64,000 nucleotides of DNA from Sphagnum magellanicum (lineage: Eukaryota; Streptophyta; Sphagnopsida; Sphagnales; Sphagnaceae): the NCBI GenBank assembly GCA_021904315.1, contig CM038919.1, positions 21,307,666 through 21,371,665 of the forward strand, in the 5' to 3' direction. Positions 36,533 through 47,509 of the stretch are shown here, piece by piece. The notes beneath the pieces were generated by a model, which was not told the DNA's origin, made no database searches, and worked only from the letters and a program-made list of their open reading frames with translations. Each line of letters begins with the position of its first letter. The stretch's first letter is position 1. Position numbers and translations under genes: made by a program.

Positions 36533-37366
36533 CTCAAAGGCTGTGGCAACATGCAACAGAGTGGCTTCCTCCCATGGGCATCCTATCAACTGCAAACCAA
36601 TTGGCAATGCCTTTGAATCATTGCCCACCTGTACCTGCCACATACAAGCACATTCTTAGAATAATACTAGTCAATCAAACACACCATCCTGCCCTCACCC
36701 ATGTATCTGGCCTCTCTTAGCTGCTTCATGGGCACAAAATGTGAACAATTTTTGTCCTTCCCATCAGTAGCTTGTTTGAGATTATGACCATTTGAAACAG
36801 GGCATGATACAAACAAGGGCTAAATGGACTGTTCCATGAACCTGCACAATTTGACATTCCTTCTGGTTGGACAAAATCCTATAAAGAATGAAGTGACCAA
36901 CACAAAAGGGCAAGTCTTATGTACATGACCAGACTCACACATCTGGACATCAATATATAGTAGTTTGGTCTGAACTTTTGCTGGGTGCAACCATGCAACC
37001 CAAACTCCAAGAGAATCACTATTCTCTATGATATATGCCTCTAGGGTATAACAAGTGAATTTGAAAGCTGTTGAAGCATATGTGACAGCTGACAACTGGC
37101 CAATAACTATTTTCTTACTCTCTACCTGAACTGCTTTCAGTTAAAGTAAGGTTTCAGGACTCACCACTCTTCACTAGATCACTTTCCCCTGCACTCAAAG
37201 CTTCTGGTGGAATCACTGGAGCTGGGCAACTGCAGTGGTATGAAGGAAAACTGGAGATCTGTAGCTTACTAAAAACTGTATGCTACAGGTTGGAATGAAT
37301 CTCCTTCAATGAAAGGAATGCTTATGCAGTTGTGGAACACACAAAATGACATCAATAGTCTTTGGC
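36533..37366 (-). pseudogene. Amidase-signature family gene remnant, C-terminal exons
   Basis: Amidases of this family hydrolyse amide bonds with a Ser-cisSer-Lys triad. Only the C-terminal part is visible, as small exons on the minus strand. The clearest is 36634-36533, reading VGNDSKALPIGLQLIGCPWE then EATLLHVATAFE, the hallmark block after the catalytic core, with acceptor GGCAG and donor GAG/GTACAA. Next is 37229-37165, reading CPAPVIPPEALSAGESDLVK, a strong match to the TAP-x-IPP-x-ALS-x-GESDL block. Two weaker exons keep length and phase: 37088-37039 (VTYASTAFKFTCYTLE) and 37366-37328 (IDVILCVPQL, where TPTTG is expected). Both weak exons would need GC donors. The catalytic N-terminal two thirds were not found before RFT1 begins, so the gene looks truncated and decayed. 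Confidence 0.6.
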
Positions 37367-37369
37367 CTG

Positions 37370-38760
37370 CATATGAATATACATCACTCACCTCCTACAT
37401 GTGTTGACAGAAGCATGTCAAGCCTGATCCTAAACTCATGGCATACTAGTATCAGAGAATCTGGTTTATGCGTCTCACACTCACACACATCAGGGAAGAA
37501 AAAAAAGGTTATCACCGATTAAAGATGGAATTCTCAATTGCACACACTTCATGGCCTATGTTGAAAGAAAGGGGGCAGAAAAATGACTGAGAAATAAGCA
37601 AACCTCATCTTTTGATGAGCTAGAAAATCACCAGCAGTAAAACATTGAAAGAAAGACAAAGTTGCTTGAGTTTCATAGCAGAACTTTTTCAAGAAAAGAT
37701 CAGAAAATCATTGTTGACAGTTTCTGCGAAATTCTCAGGGACATGCAGAGTATGCCACAGTGGCTCACAACCAAATTCTAACAATTCATGATAGGAATCA
37801 TGTGGATACTTGACAAGAACTCACAGAGAATTATCATACATCATAGTCAGTCGGGAAAGCACAGAAGTGGTGGCTATATACAGCAGTTACAGGCTGAGAA
37901 TATAAATTTGTCATTCGGACGCCTTCACAGCATTGCTGCATATCTGCAACCAACAGACACTTCATCGAATGAACACGACTAATGCACAGAGATATGTGCT
38001 GCTGCAATTCTGTGTCACCCCAGACAACAGTGGAGAATCCTTTGTGGTTTGCAGTGGACATGTGCTTTGTTCAAAGTAGATACTAGGAGTCCAGGTAACT
38101 CTAGATTGAAACAGATGCTCTAGAAATCGCAGACCACTAGTACTTAACATCCTCCAGAAAAAGACATTGCTACCTTATCATTGACAAGATTGTCAAGATT
38201 GCAGTGATGATGCCAGTGTTGATGATCAAAATTGCAGCAATTTTTGTGTCTGAGGTCCGTCTGTGAGGGAGCTCTAGTGTATGCAAGATTTCTTGATGCA
38301 GATTTAGGTTTAGGGTTAGGGTTTAACGCTCTGCTTTCTCCAAATCCCAATCTGGTGCCATTTCGGTTTTGGATTTGTCTTTCTTTCTGCTTACAATGCA
38401 ACAAGTATGATGGGTCTGTGTTATGCCTATTATCGTCGTACTCTGATTTGGTTTGCAGGGATTGAGGTGAAAATAAAAAAGCTTCAATGAAGAGACATGG
38501 AGAAGCACACTGGACTTGAGGCAAGAAGGCAGACATGGAAAACTTGTTTGTTGCTTTTTTAGCTATGCTTTGGAGACATATATTGCAACAGAGAGCTGTT
38601 TTTTGTTGTCATCTTATGAGATGGTTTTCTGTGGTGTTCAGATCAGCTGCCATTTCGAGGTGGTTGAAAGATGGCAGGCAGCACAGATGATGAGAGCAAG
38701 CCAGGGGCACGGGAGGGCTCTGTGCTCTTCCAGACCTTCATTCATCTCATGTGTATGTGT
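37370..38760. other. Intergenic DNA between amidase remnant and RFT1
   Basis: No further amidase motifs (GGSSGGS-like) were found on the minus strand. Frames of 60-130 codons are present on both strands without domains. GTTTAGGGTTAGGGTTTA near 38307-38324 is a short telomere-like (telo-box) element upstream of RFT1. Such boxes are common in plant promoters of housekeeping genes. Confidence 0.4.
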
Positions 38761-38764
38761 CTCT

Positions 38765-38810
38765 CTACTGCTTCTCTCTCTCTCTCTCTCTCGCTCTCTC
38801 TCTCTCGTAT
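38765..38810 (+). promoter_or_regulatory. (CT)n tract upstream of RFT1
   Basis: A pyrimidine tract of CT repeats interrupted by CGCT lies about 45-90 bases before the proposed RFT1 start codon. CT-rich tracts are frequent in plant core promoters and 5' leaders (Y patch). Its role here is inferred from position only. Confidence 0.45.
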
Positions 38811-38855
38811 CCATGCTGCTATGAAAGATTTACCTCCATAAAAGAGGCAGAATTG

Positions 38856-41800
38856 ATGAGGCTCCTGGCAAAGAGAACAACCCAAACTCTATTGGGAAGG
38901 TATTCCAAAACTCTCAAGATACATGTAACTGCCAGATGCAGATACCAAGAAGAAAGTGCCCAACCACTATGTAACCACCTTGCCTAGAATCCCCAATTGC
39001 AATTCTTTGTTCTGGCCTGACCCAAAATGCATTCCCTTGACCTTCTTTGGAAGAACGTTTGTTCAATTCAAGAGTGGAATCTTAGGGGTGGCTTTCTTGA
39101 CTCCTTGGAGAAACATAAGGCCGTGCAGGATTGCGGGGTGAACTGCTATTAGAAAGTGTCCACATCATATAAGAAGGCACTAGCCTGTAGGGTATAAGAA
39201 CGTGACACTCATTGCACAGCAGTAATTTGTCTCTTTCTTCTGTCAATGTTAGGAGCAACAATGAATTTGCATGTAGTAACCCATGTCTAGAAGCAGCTCA
39301 TCCAAACAATGTGGTATTATCCCTCATCTTGAAGTTGAACAGATTGTCTATTACAACTTGGACAAGGGGTGGCTGGGCTGTGTGTGGGGCAGTGTCACAG
39401 GTGAGTTCAAGGATTATCTCATTTGTCTTCAATGTGCTGGTAGCGCGCCGGCTCACTCAAGAACAATTTGGGGTATGTGGATGACTCCTGCAACCCAAAA
39501 AAGATCAAGCCTGTTAACCTAGCTATTGGGGCACATGGCCCCACTTGTAAGTGGTTTGGGGTTCAAAGTTTGAATCCCTAGGTCAATCATGCAGTCACTT
39601 TGAAAGCATAGGTGCTATTGCAGCCTGGAGGAAGATTAGATTTTCATTGGTTATTTTGATTAGGACCATTGAATGTGTTCAGCTCCATCAGGCAACAGTA
39701 AGATTCATGGGTGGTGAGATACTCTATCATGCCTTTGGTGGCGGACATGTCATTCAGACTCTTAGTGTCTGAATTCTACATTCTGGTGGAACTGCAGTTA
39801 CAAGCCGTACAATTCCACCTTTTCACTACAACTATTTTGTTCATCAGCCGGGAAGGTTTTCGCAGAGGCTGCTTACGGGGTCATGTTGGGTATGCATGCT
39901 TGTTTCAAATCCTATTACAATCTTCAAAACATTTGTGTCAGGTTGAAAGTCATTGGTCACTTTTTTGGGATTTAAGGTTCAGATTTCTGATTGGTTCAGA
40001 TTTTGAGGAAGGTGATGGGAAGTTTGATTAGACTTCAATAGGGGTTAGTGTCTTTGGTTGAAACCCAACAGGTTGGATATTAGATTTTGACAAATACATG
40101 TGATATTTTATGAAGTTGCTCTGGTTTGGGTGTCCATCTCTACAAAGAAGACCAGAGCCTGGGCCTGTTTTGATGGGACAATACATGGTATGTCCTTTCT
40201 CTGAAATCTGGTCATATGCAGTCATGATGTTGAGATAGCATTGTGTTGTCTTGACAATGTTGGGTACAGAACAGGATCCTCAGAGGCAGAGAACAGCTCC
40301 AGAGTATTGGCAGTGGCATGGCTAACATTGCCATGGGGAGTCATCTCTTCACTGATATTATACAACTTTGTGATGTGGTGGCAAGGCCTTGACTTCTCTC
40401 AAGATTATGCTCGCTCTATTTTTGTACTTGGTAAACTTCTGCACTACTTACATGCAGTTACATATTTTCTTAAGACTTAACACTCAGTGAGTTGTTGTCA
40501 AGTCAGTGTTAGTGCCAGTTTTGACGTGGAAACTAATCTGTCATATATTTTTCTTGGGGCATAGAACAGGAGTGGCAGCAGTGTTGGAGCTGGGGAGTGA
40601 GCCTTTGTATATTCTGGCACAGCATTTATTGTTGCTTCGCATACGTGTGGGCATTGAAGTAGTGGCCACCTTGGCACGATCCCTTGTCACTTTCATCCTC
40701 CTTATTCAAGGAATAGGACTGGTGACTACTAGCACCCATTTTTGCATTTCTAGAGTTTCATTCTGACCTGGTGTGATGCAATTTGTTATGAGGTTTTCAT
40801 TTTCAGCATCAAGACAGCATGCTGGTTGTTAGGGCTCACCAGGTTTCACACCCACCTTGCAAGTGTCACACCATGTACCACAAATGCATTATTCTATATA
40901 ATGACAGGGATTGGTTAGGTCACCCTGTCTTCAAAGTCCAAAAACCTAGGTACTTTCTTGTCTCAGTGGAAGGATTGTGAGAAAATGTGAGCCTTCTACA
41001 ATACTGTAATATCTGGAAGAGTGAAAGTGGCACTTGTTAGACTGACATTGTCAGTCTGCCTTTTTTTCATCTCAAATGATAAGTCTTGCGGCAGCAAAGC
41101 CAAGGGCGGATAAACTGAATCCCATTTGAACTCTGATGCTAAGCACCTGCAATAGAAGTACTGGGATGGTTTAGCAACCAGGAAGCCAAGTGCTGCCAGT
41201 AGTAAATCACAGCTTCCAAGGAGAAAACACTGCCTACGAAAGAGTCTCTCATCATGCCTGGCATCAATTTTGATTTTGAAAAGGTTTAGCTGTTCGGCTT
41301 TCTGCTTTTACTTCCAGGGTGGAGGCCTACTATTTGCATATGGGCAATTAGCATATGGAGCATGCTTGCTTTTGGGCTACTGGTCCTACTTTCTCATGTT
41401 CCATGGCAGCACAAGAAAGTCTAATCTCAACCTCTTCCCTTTCAGGTATGGTTCCTTATAAAGCTAGGCTATCCATAAATTGCCATTAGCTGCTAAAATG
41501 TGGGCACATTCACATCAGGTTGCACTGATATGTAATGACCAAGGTTGGTAGCCTAGTAGTGGTTGGGAATGTCACTTGTGATAGTCAACCCAATTACAAC
41601 AGGTTGGATTGGTAAAGCAGTGGTGCAAAGCATTGGAATTTCAGTTGTGGAGCGGCTTGGGCAGCCATGGTGACAGCCATTTTGAAAGTGTCTGCCTCCA
41701 ATAGGATGTACTAATAGGAGTGAACAAGCACTTCATCAAGGTTGTCTGTCAGCAGTCCAGACTTCTTGTATCCCATCCACAAGGTCCCTCACAGTGCTTG

Positions 41801-44225
41801 CATGTTCACTTTTCAATTAATGTAGTGACCAATAAAACTGTGGTAATTTCAATGCATGCAGGAAGCGTAATGGAAAACCCACTTTTGATGTTGGGCTTGT
41901 CTTCTTGTGTGGCACCTTCACATTTCAATCAGTGCAGAAACTGGTGCTGCAAGAAGGCGAAAAAGTTGTGCTGGTTCTGTTTGACACAGCCTATAACCAG
42001 GGCATATATGGACTAGTCGACAAGCTAGGCATCTTTTCTTCCTTCTGCCCTTCCTATGTTCAAGGCCGTTTTTTAGCTGCTGTGGTGGGAGAGATACTAT
42101 GCCATGCGCCTTTTTCATGAATGTTTAGATTGGCCTTAAGCTCTGTTTTTATGTGCTTTGCATATCCTTTGGTCAGTGTGTATCTGCCATTTCCCAAAAC
42201 TATTTTTTGGTAGTAGCTCAGAGTGGAGTCAGGTCTGGAACTGCAGGTAGCTTGGTGGTGCGGTCAGTGTTCCAACCTTTTGAAGAGAGCACCTTCACTA
42301 GTTTTGCCAAGGCAGTATCTGGTGCAGGTGATGGTTTATCCTTCATCCTTTCAATGACTCCAATGTTTCATTCTGCATGTCTTCTAGCAGTAGCATTAGT
42401 TTCACTCCACATACCTAGGCAGGTGCCCCTTGGCCACCTTCACAGTAGAGGTCTCCATTCCTACTAGGTGTATGGCAGATGCTGTCCATTATAGTTCTCT
42501 TGGTTACAACGAAGTTGACCAGGGCAACCAGTTACAAAATTGAGGCAACCAAGGGATTTCTAAATCTTGAGGGAAATTTGCAACCAGTTGAAGACATTTC
42601 CAGATCTGAGCAGTAGACACTTAGTCACACTTGATGGCTGTAGTCATCTGTCCATGTAATCCTCTAGTTTGTTTCCCAGGTGTTAACCTACATTAACATG
42701 GCATATTTGTTTAAACTTCTTCTCACAGATAGAACTACCAGAGAGACACATGGCATGGAACGCACTCTTTTGCTGGCCATGAAGTTTGTCAACCTAATCG
42801 GTCAGCAATTTTTCTCCACATCTGCCTCAACAACAATTTCATGATCCTTGCAATGAGCTTGAAAACTGCCTACTTACATTTGCTTTGTTGTAAAAGACAT
42901 GACTTGTATTAATCACCTTCTATAGTTCTTGTTATGCATTGGAACTCCTTGTACATGAAATTGCATGTGTTCCTTGCAAACAGGGCTGGTCTTTGTCACC
43001 TTTGGTCCAAGCTATTCATATGTGCTGCTGCGTTTGATCTACTCCCAGACATGGAGTGATGGTGATGCTACTGCTGCCCTGGGTTGCTACTGCATCTATG
43101 TGTTTGCCCTTGCACTCAATGGTGAGTTGTTATATACAACCTCTGAAGAGTCTGTTAACTCTTGTTCAGGTCACTTAACTCATTGTCTTCTAACAACAGT
43201 CAACCAAGTCAGGCATATTTTGTTGCATGACTTTTGTGCAGCAAGCCAATCATCCCATGATGGAGCATAGAAGTCTACCCAGCTTTATGGCACATAGGCT
43301 CAGTAACAACTAGTGTGATCCAGAGCAATGTGTCTGCAGTTGGTCTTCAGGGGTTCTTTTGGGGTCTGGTTTGCTCATCCATACTTGATGCCTCTGTGGT
43401 GGCAGGCACATCTGAAGCATTTGTACATGCAGTGGTGACAAGATCCCAGCTGCTGCAATCAAGTGCATGGATGCTTGTCTTTTCGGTGCTGTACATGTGC
43501 CTCAGTGTGTTGTTGACCAGGGCAGCACCATCAACAGGCATCATTCTGGCAAATGCCATCAGTATCCTCCTATTGATGTTCTGCAAGGAAAAAATGTGAC
43601 ATAGAATTCAATAAGTAGCTTTCTTTGGACCTTTCAAGAATTGCACCTTGCAACTGTTTTGCAGATTAACTGGTCAATGCCTTCTTTAGACATTATGCAT
43701 GATGGCAATCCCATGACCATTTTCAGACATGGCACTTCGCACCATTTATTCACTTACTTTTATACAAAGCTTCTTCAAGGTGAATACAACTTCTGCTGAA
43801 CTGCTTTTGTTCTTTCAACATACTCATTTTTGTGACATGAACCATGGCATGGGTCCAAGACCAGTGCATGCAAACAAGTTGGAAATTCATTCTGTTCTTT
43901 CCCTCATCTGGCAGTCTCAGATTTATTTCAGTTGGCTGATAGAGATTCATCTATTTTTGACTCTTCTTTTTTTTGGCAGGATCTGCCAACATTCAGTTTA
44001 TGGCAGGCAGTGCCAAACTGGAGAGTGCTGGGGGTGCTGGCCAGCTCTGCTTTGATAACTCACTATTCCAATGTTTGGGTAATGGATCGAGACCATTTCT
44101 TGCTGACAGCAGCTCTTCATGTTGCTGTTGGTTTTTCTTGCCTGGCCATCTTGGTTGCCACAGTGTATAAGTATGAGAGATCCTTTTTAAGAGGGCTCAC
44201 TGAAGTTTTGGGAAGTAGATCATAG
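38856..44225 (+). CDS. RFT1: RFT1 family ER oligosaccharide-lipid flippase, 13-exon model
   Basis: RFT1 proteins are polytopic ER membrane proteins needed for Man5GlcNAc2-PP-dolichol to reach the lumen during N-glycan assembly. Modelled exons: 38856-38899, 39343-39472, 39798-39889, 40270-40430, 40570-40721, 41318-41445, 41862-42028, 42247-42327, 42729-42800, 42984-43121, 43406-43561, 43727-43779, 43980-44225 (stop TAG). From 39798 onward all phases join into 482 codons, and with the first two exons the protein is about 540 residues, the family's usual size. Recognised blocks in order are [18 protein letters not shown] (about residue 76), [85 protein letters not shown] and [10 protein letters not shown]. 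Hydrophobic segments are spread throughout. The gene appears intact. The intron after 42028 begins GC instead of GT. The first exon ([14 protein letters not shown]) and the start of exon 2 are chosen by phase and acceptor quality only and are weaker than the rest. Confidence 0.92.
39515..39582 (+). repeat. tRNA-derived SINE head in RFT1 intron 2
   Basis: An A-box-like AACCTAGCTATTGGGGC lies at 39517-39533 and a B-box-like GTTTGAATCCC at 39568-39578. The flanking phrase ATGGCCCCACTTGTAAGTGG folds. It sits between RFT1 exons 2 and 3. Confidence 0.5.
41087..41197 (+). pseudogene. 5S rRNA-derived sequence in RFT1 intron 5
   Basis: About 111 bases align by eye with plant 5S rRNA. GAATCCCATTTGAACTCTGA corresponds to the GGATCCCATCAGAACTCCGA region. 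TGCTAAGC matches the A-box region and AGTACTGGGATGG the C-box region. AACCAGGAAGCC and AGTGCTGC match the 3' part. Substitutions are spread throughout, including the internal promoter, so it is a 5S pseudogene or the head of a 5S-derived (SINE3-type) element. It has the same orientation as RFT1. Confidence 0.75.
41545..41615 (+). repeat. tRNA-derived SINE head in RFT1 intron 6
   Basis: A good A-box-like TTGGTAGCCTAGTAGTGG lies at 41545-41562. A weak B-box-like AGGTTGGATTGG lies at 41601-41612. It lies between exons 41318-41445 and 41862-42028. Confidence 0.4.
42029..42246 (+). other. GC-AG intron of RFT1
   Basis: The intron starts GCATCT after CTAG and ends TGCAG. The exon end is fixed by the conserved GLVDKLG and by the 1-base phase that must pair with GT at the next exon to restore Gly before [14 protein letters not shown]. 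No GT lies close by that would keep both frame and conserved residues. Its donor departs from the usual GC-AG consensus (AG/GCAAGT) at +4. Confidence 0.7.
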
Positions 44226-45776
44226 TTCTTATTTCATGGGCATCTGTGTTCCTCCCTCAATTGCATTGTCCTTTTAGTGAGTGTTACATGCAACGTCCCT
44301 GCAGATTGCACTGAGAACACTCAAAATATGGAAATTGGTAGGCTTTGTGAACATTCACCTCACATGCGGGGGTTATCAGCTGGATCTGATGCATCCTTTT
44401 GTGAGATTTGCATACCTAGTTGAAAAGCACAAGCAAGAAAGTGTAAGCTTTCTTACACCTTGTTATAAGCTGCAGACAAGTAATTGCTACCATCTTTTGC
44501 ACATTACACCTACTGTAAGGCAGGTTCTTGATTTGGACTAACCAGTGGGAACAAGCTGCTCTGGCTAGCCTTCCAGCATGTTTGCCACCTCTACTAACTT
44601 GGAGCTCAAGTTGACAGAGACATATGATAGCTTCTCTCCTCTGGTCTTCCAGTCCTTGAAGCTGGGGGATCAGTAGCTATTGTCCAGATGTCAGCTCCCT
44701 GCTCCAACCTCTGGTCTTTCTTTGCTTTAATATGTGATTGAATTCTCGAAGCTCTACAAACTCTTGAAGTCCTGCACCAACTGGAAAGAGAGAGGATCCA
44801 AAAAAGTCAGAGACAGTGAAAGATAACTTCTTACACTTTGTCATGGTGGGTATTACTGTCACTGTGCACAAAAAAAGTGAAGGTGCCAATGATACAAAGG
44901 ACCTTTTTGGGGGGGAAATGGGCCCAAGTCTGGCACATTCTGAGGAAAACAAATCTGAAGTCACCGTATCTAGATGATGTGTTTCAACATGCTGCCAAAC
45001 TGTGGAAGGAATCCTAAATTTATCTATCTTCCTCTCTGATGTCAAATTTGGCTAAGTCCCCTTGTAGATGATTTACCAATCCACGTGCCTCAGAAATTTG
45101 AGAAAAAGAAACACTCCAAATAACCATTGATACAAAACTGATCACAGGGCCACAGAGCAGATCCTGACCTACCTCCCCTGGGACCAAACTTAAAACTGCA
45201 GATGTCGTTAACACAATAATTCTCTTCATCTACTTCACGCAAAGAAATTTGTTCACAACCAAAGTTCCTCAAAGCTCTTCAAGCTCTTGAAGAACCTGAG
45301 TACGGTTGTTCGCCATCGTGCAAATCCAGCAAAGAGGATCTCTCTCAATTGTACAACCCTACTGAAAGAGGGTCTCTCCCTGTCCATGGCCTCTGAGAAC
45401 AAACCCTGGGGTCTACTGCGGTGGTCACAGTCATTGTTCCTTTTCGTCTTCAGAGGTGCGCAAAGGTAGGAAGGAGGAGAAGAGAGGAGTGATGCGGAGG
45501 GTAGGGGAGGAGGCAAAGTGGAAGAGTTTTGTGTTCTTGCGACACGACCTCTTACAGCTTTTGTTCTCACACCTGTGATGATCTCTGGTGTCGCATCGTG
45601 TATACACTTTCTTTCCTTTGTCTCTAGCAGACTCTTGAATGTGCGTGGTTTTTTTTCCTTTGGTCTTTCCTTCTCTTGCTCGGGTTTGCTTCGGCTGGAC
45701 TCGAACTTTAGACCTCGATCCAGCAAGCTTTGAGAACTATGAGTAGTATAGGAAGGTAGACAACCCTAGCATTGGC
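44226..45776. other. RFT1 3' region and intergenic DNA
   Basis: The first several hundred bases are presumably RFT1 3' UTR. A minus-strand frame at 45726-45253 (157 codons, Arg/Ser/Lys-rich) has no recognised domain. On the minus strand a frame from about 45316 reads MANNRTQVLQELEEL before a stop, which resembles the start of a retroelement Gag but is too short to call. Confidence 0.4.
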
Positions 45777-46152
45777 ATGGAAAATGAAGCAGCAGATGAT
45801 AAGAAATTCTTCTCTCCAAAGAGTGGAACCCTAATGACCCCAAGTATAAGGGATGAGTTGAAGCTTCAGATATCTCATGCTGTGTGTCATTGTTTTGGTT
45901 TGAAATTCTTCATGGTCTCCTTGCTTTCATAAACTATTTTCATGGATTCTGCATGCTGGGTTTGGTTGAGTTTGAGTGGATTCTTCACTATGTACTCACA
46001 TTTGAAGCAGTCTTTGCTTTGCTTTGGGACGGGTGCTGCAGGCAGATGTGGTAATTGCAATTGGAAGTCCAATACCTCAGACACTCTATCCCTTTTTGGC
46101 AGTGCCTCTGCTCATTGTTGGTCTTGTGGTGATTGCTTCATTCTTCATGTAA
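45777..46152 (+). CDS. Small (71-aa) probable tail-anchored membrane protein, two exons
   Basis: Exon 1 (45777-45881) reads MENEAADDKKFFSPKSGTLM and then TPSIRDELKLQISHA. Exon 2 (46042-46152) reads ADVVIAIGSPIPQ, then LYPFLAVPLLIVGLVVIASF, then FM and TAA. The intron runs from GTGTGT to TGCTGCAG and keeps phase 0. The protein has an acidic, hydrophilic N-terminal half, an amphipathic stretch and one C-terminal membrane segment of about 22 residues ending two residues from the stop, the architecture of a tail-anchored protein. It lies about 1.5 kb downstream of RFT1 on the same strand. I do not recognise the family. Support is the start codon, clean splice signals, compatible phase and sensible composition. 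A chance arrangement cannot be excluded without transcripts or homologues. Confidence 0.6.
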
Positions 46153-47184
46153 GGCTCTGTGTTGCTGGCTCTTACTATTGAGTTTGAGTTTCTCCAGAGT
46201 CAGATTCAAGGATCATTTCTGTACTAGCCTTATAGCTGATGCTTGTGTCTCTGACTGGTGCAAGGAAGCTTGTGGTGGCTGCATTTTTTGATATTGTAGA
46301 GGACATTGCTTCTGAGTGTGGACTTACATGATGAATTTTCTGTTTGTGTGCTTGAACAGCCATGAAGCAACCACCTCCAAGTTTAGCTGTAGTTTAAGTC
46401 AAGAATTTGCAACAGTGGGGACAGAATCTCTATTTCTGGTTTGTTTCATCTTTGTTGCTTGTACAATACAGGCATGCTTGTTTTAACTTCAATGTTTAGT
46501 TCAAATAGGAGAAGCTACAGCATCTTCTGTAGTTCAATGCACCACATAGGAGTATATTAGGAGGACCAACAATGTGATTAATGTGGTATTGCACCAGAGT
46601 ACATTGCTAGCTGTGTTGGGCTACAGAGGTGTGCTTAAAGGTATTTGAGGGTGCAGGAGGCTCCAACCACTGCTCTCTATGCATTAGATGTGCATTTCTT
46701 ATTTTGCCAGGACATATGAAAGAGTTATGGGTGAGGAAGTACCTATGTGCATTTGGGCTCTAAACAATACACAGAACTCTAATGCTGGATGAAATCATTC
46801 TCTGATATAATCTAGAGTGGCTGTTGGTGATTTGCAGGGTTTTGGGATGCTATTTCTGCCTCTTCTTTGGACAGGAGTTTATTTCTGCTTCAGTGCAGTT
46901 GCCAGTGGATGATTCTTAATTGCTCTTTTGAAGCAATCAAACCCTGTGGGTCTCAACATGGAGTATGTTTGTGCAATCAAAGAAACTCTCTAGGTGGTTG
47001 AAGCTCATCACACAGGGTGCACTTAACTCGAAATCTGTGAGCTTGGAACAGATTCCTGATGGCACCGATTTTCATTACCAGATTGCCCTGATTCTGAAGA
47101 GACTGAAACTCAGTGATTCACTTCACTCACCGCTTTCACACCATTTGCAGGACTGGAAGTAAAACACATCCCAGATTTGTTTCT
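46153..47184. other. Intergenic DNA, no confident gene
   Basis: It probably begins with the 3' UTR of the small gene. A 65-codon frame at 46965-47162 has no domain and is not called. Confidence 0.4.
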
Positions 47185-47305
47185 TATAAAACTCGGGCTC
47201 CACATGGTCATGCACTACCAATGACTAGCAACTGATCAATTGACGAAAGAAATGAATTGGTTTCATGGAAACCAAGTTCCATTTGAATGGAAATATTGAA
47301 TGACA
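47185..47305 (+). repeat. Dispersed repeat shared with 35340-35465
   Basis: TGCACTACCAATGAC, GATCAATTGACGAAA, AAGTTCCATTTGAATGGAAA and TATTGAATGACATT parallel the copy at 35.3 kb in the same orientation and order. The two copies bracket the gene island at a distance of about 11.8 kb. Confidence 0.7.
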
Positions 47306-47509
47306 TTAAAGTTATCCAGAAAGGAATACTGGGTTTTAGCCTCGCTTTCCTCCTGACTGTCCCTCTCATCTGCCCCTTTTGAGCTATCCATAAAGTCACT
47401 GAAAGACTGGACCAGCCCTGAAAACACAGGATTAACTTTGCAAAATCTAACCACCATGGACACTTCTCTAACCACTGGCCACTTTACTTTCATGGCCACA
47501 GACCAGGGA

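Noticed and set aside
45253-45726. A 157-codon minus-strand frame, the longest open frame among those in the gene island
   Set aside because: Low-complexity Arg/Ser/Lys composition, no recognisable motif and no flanking exons. Possibly retroelement leader sequence.
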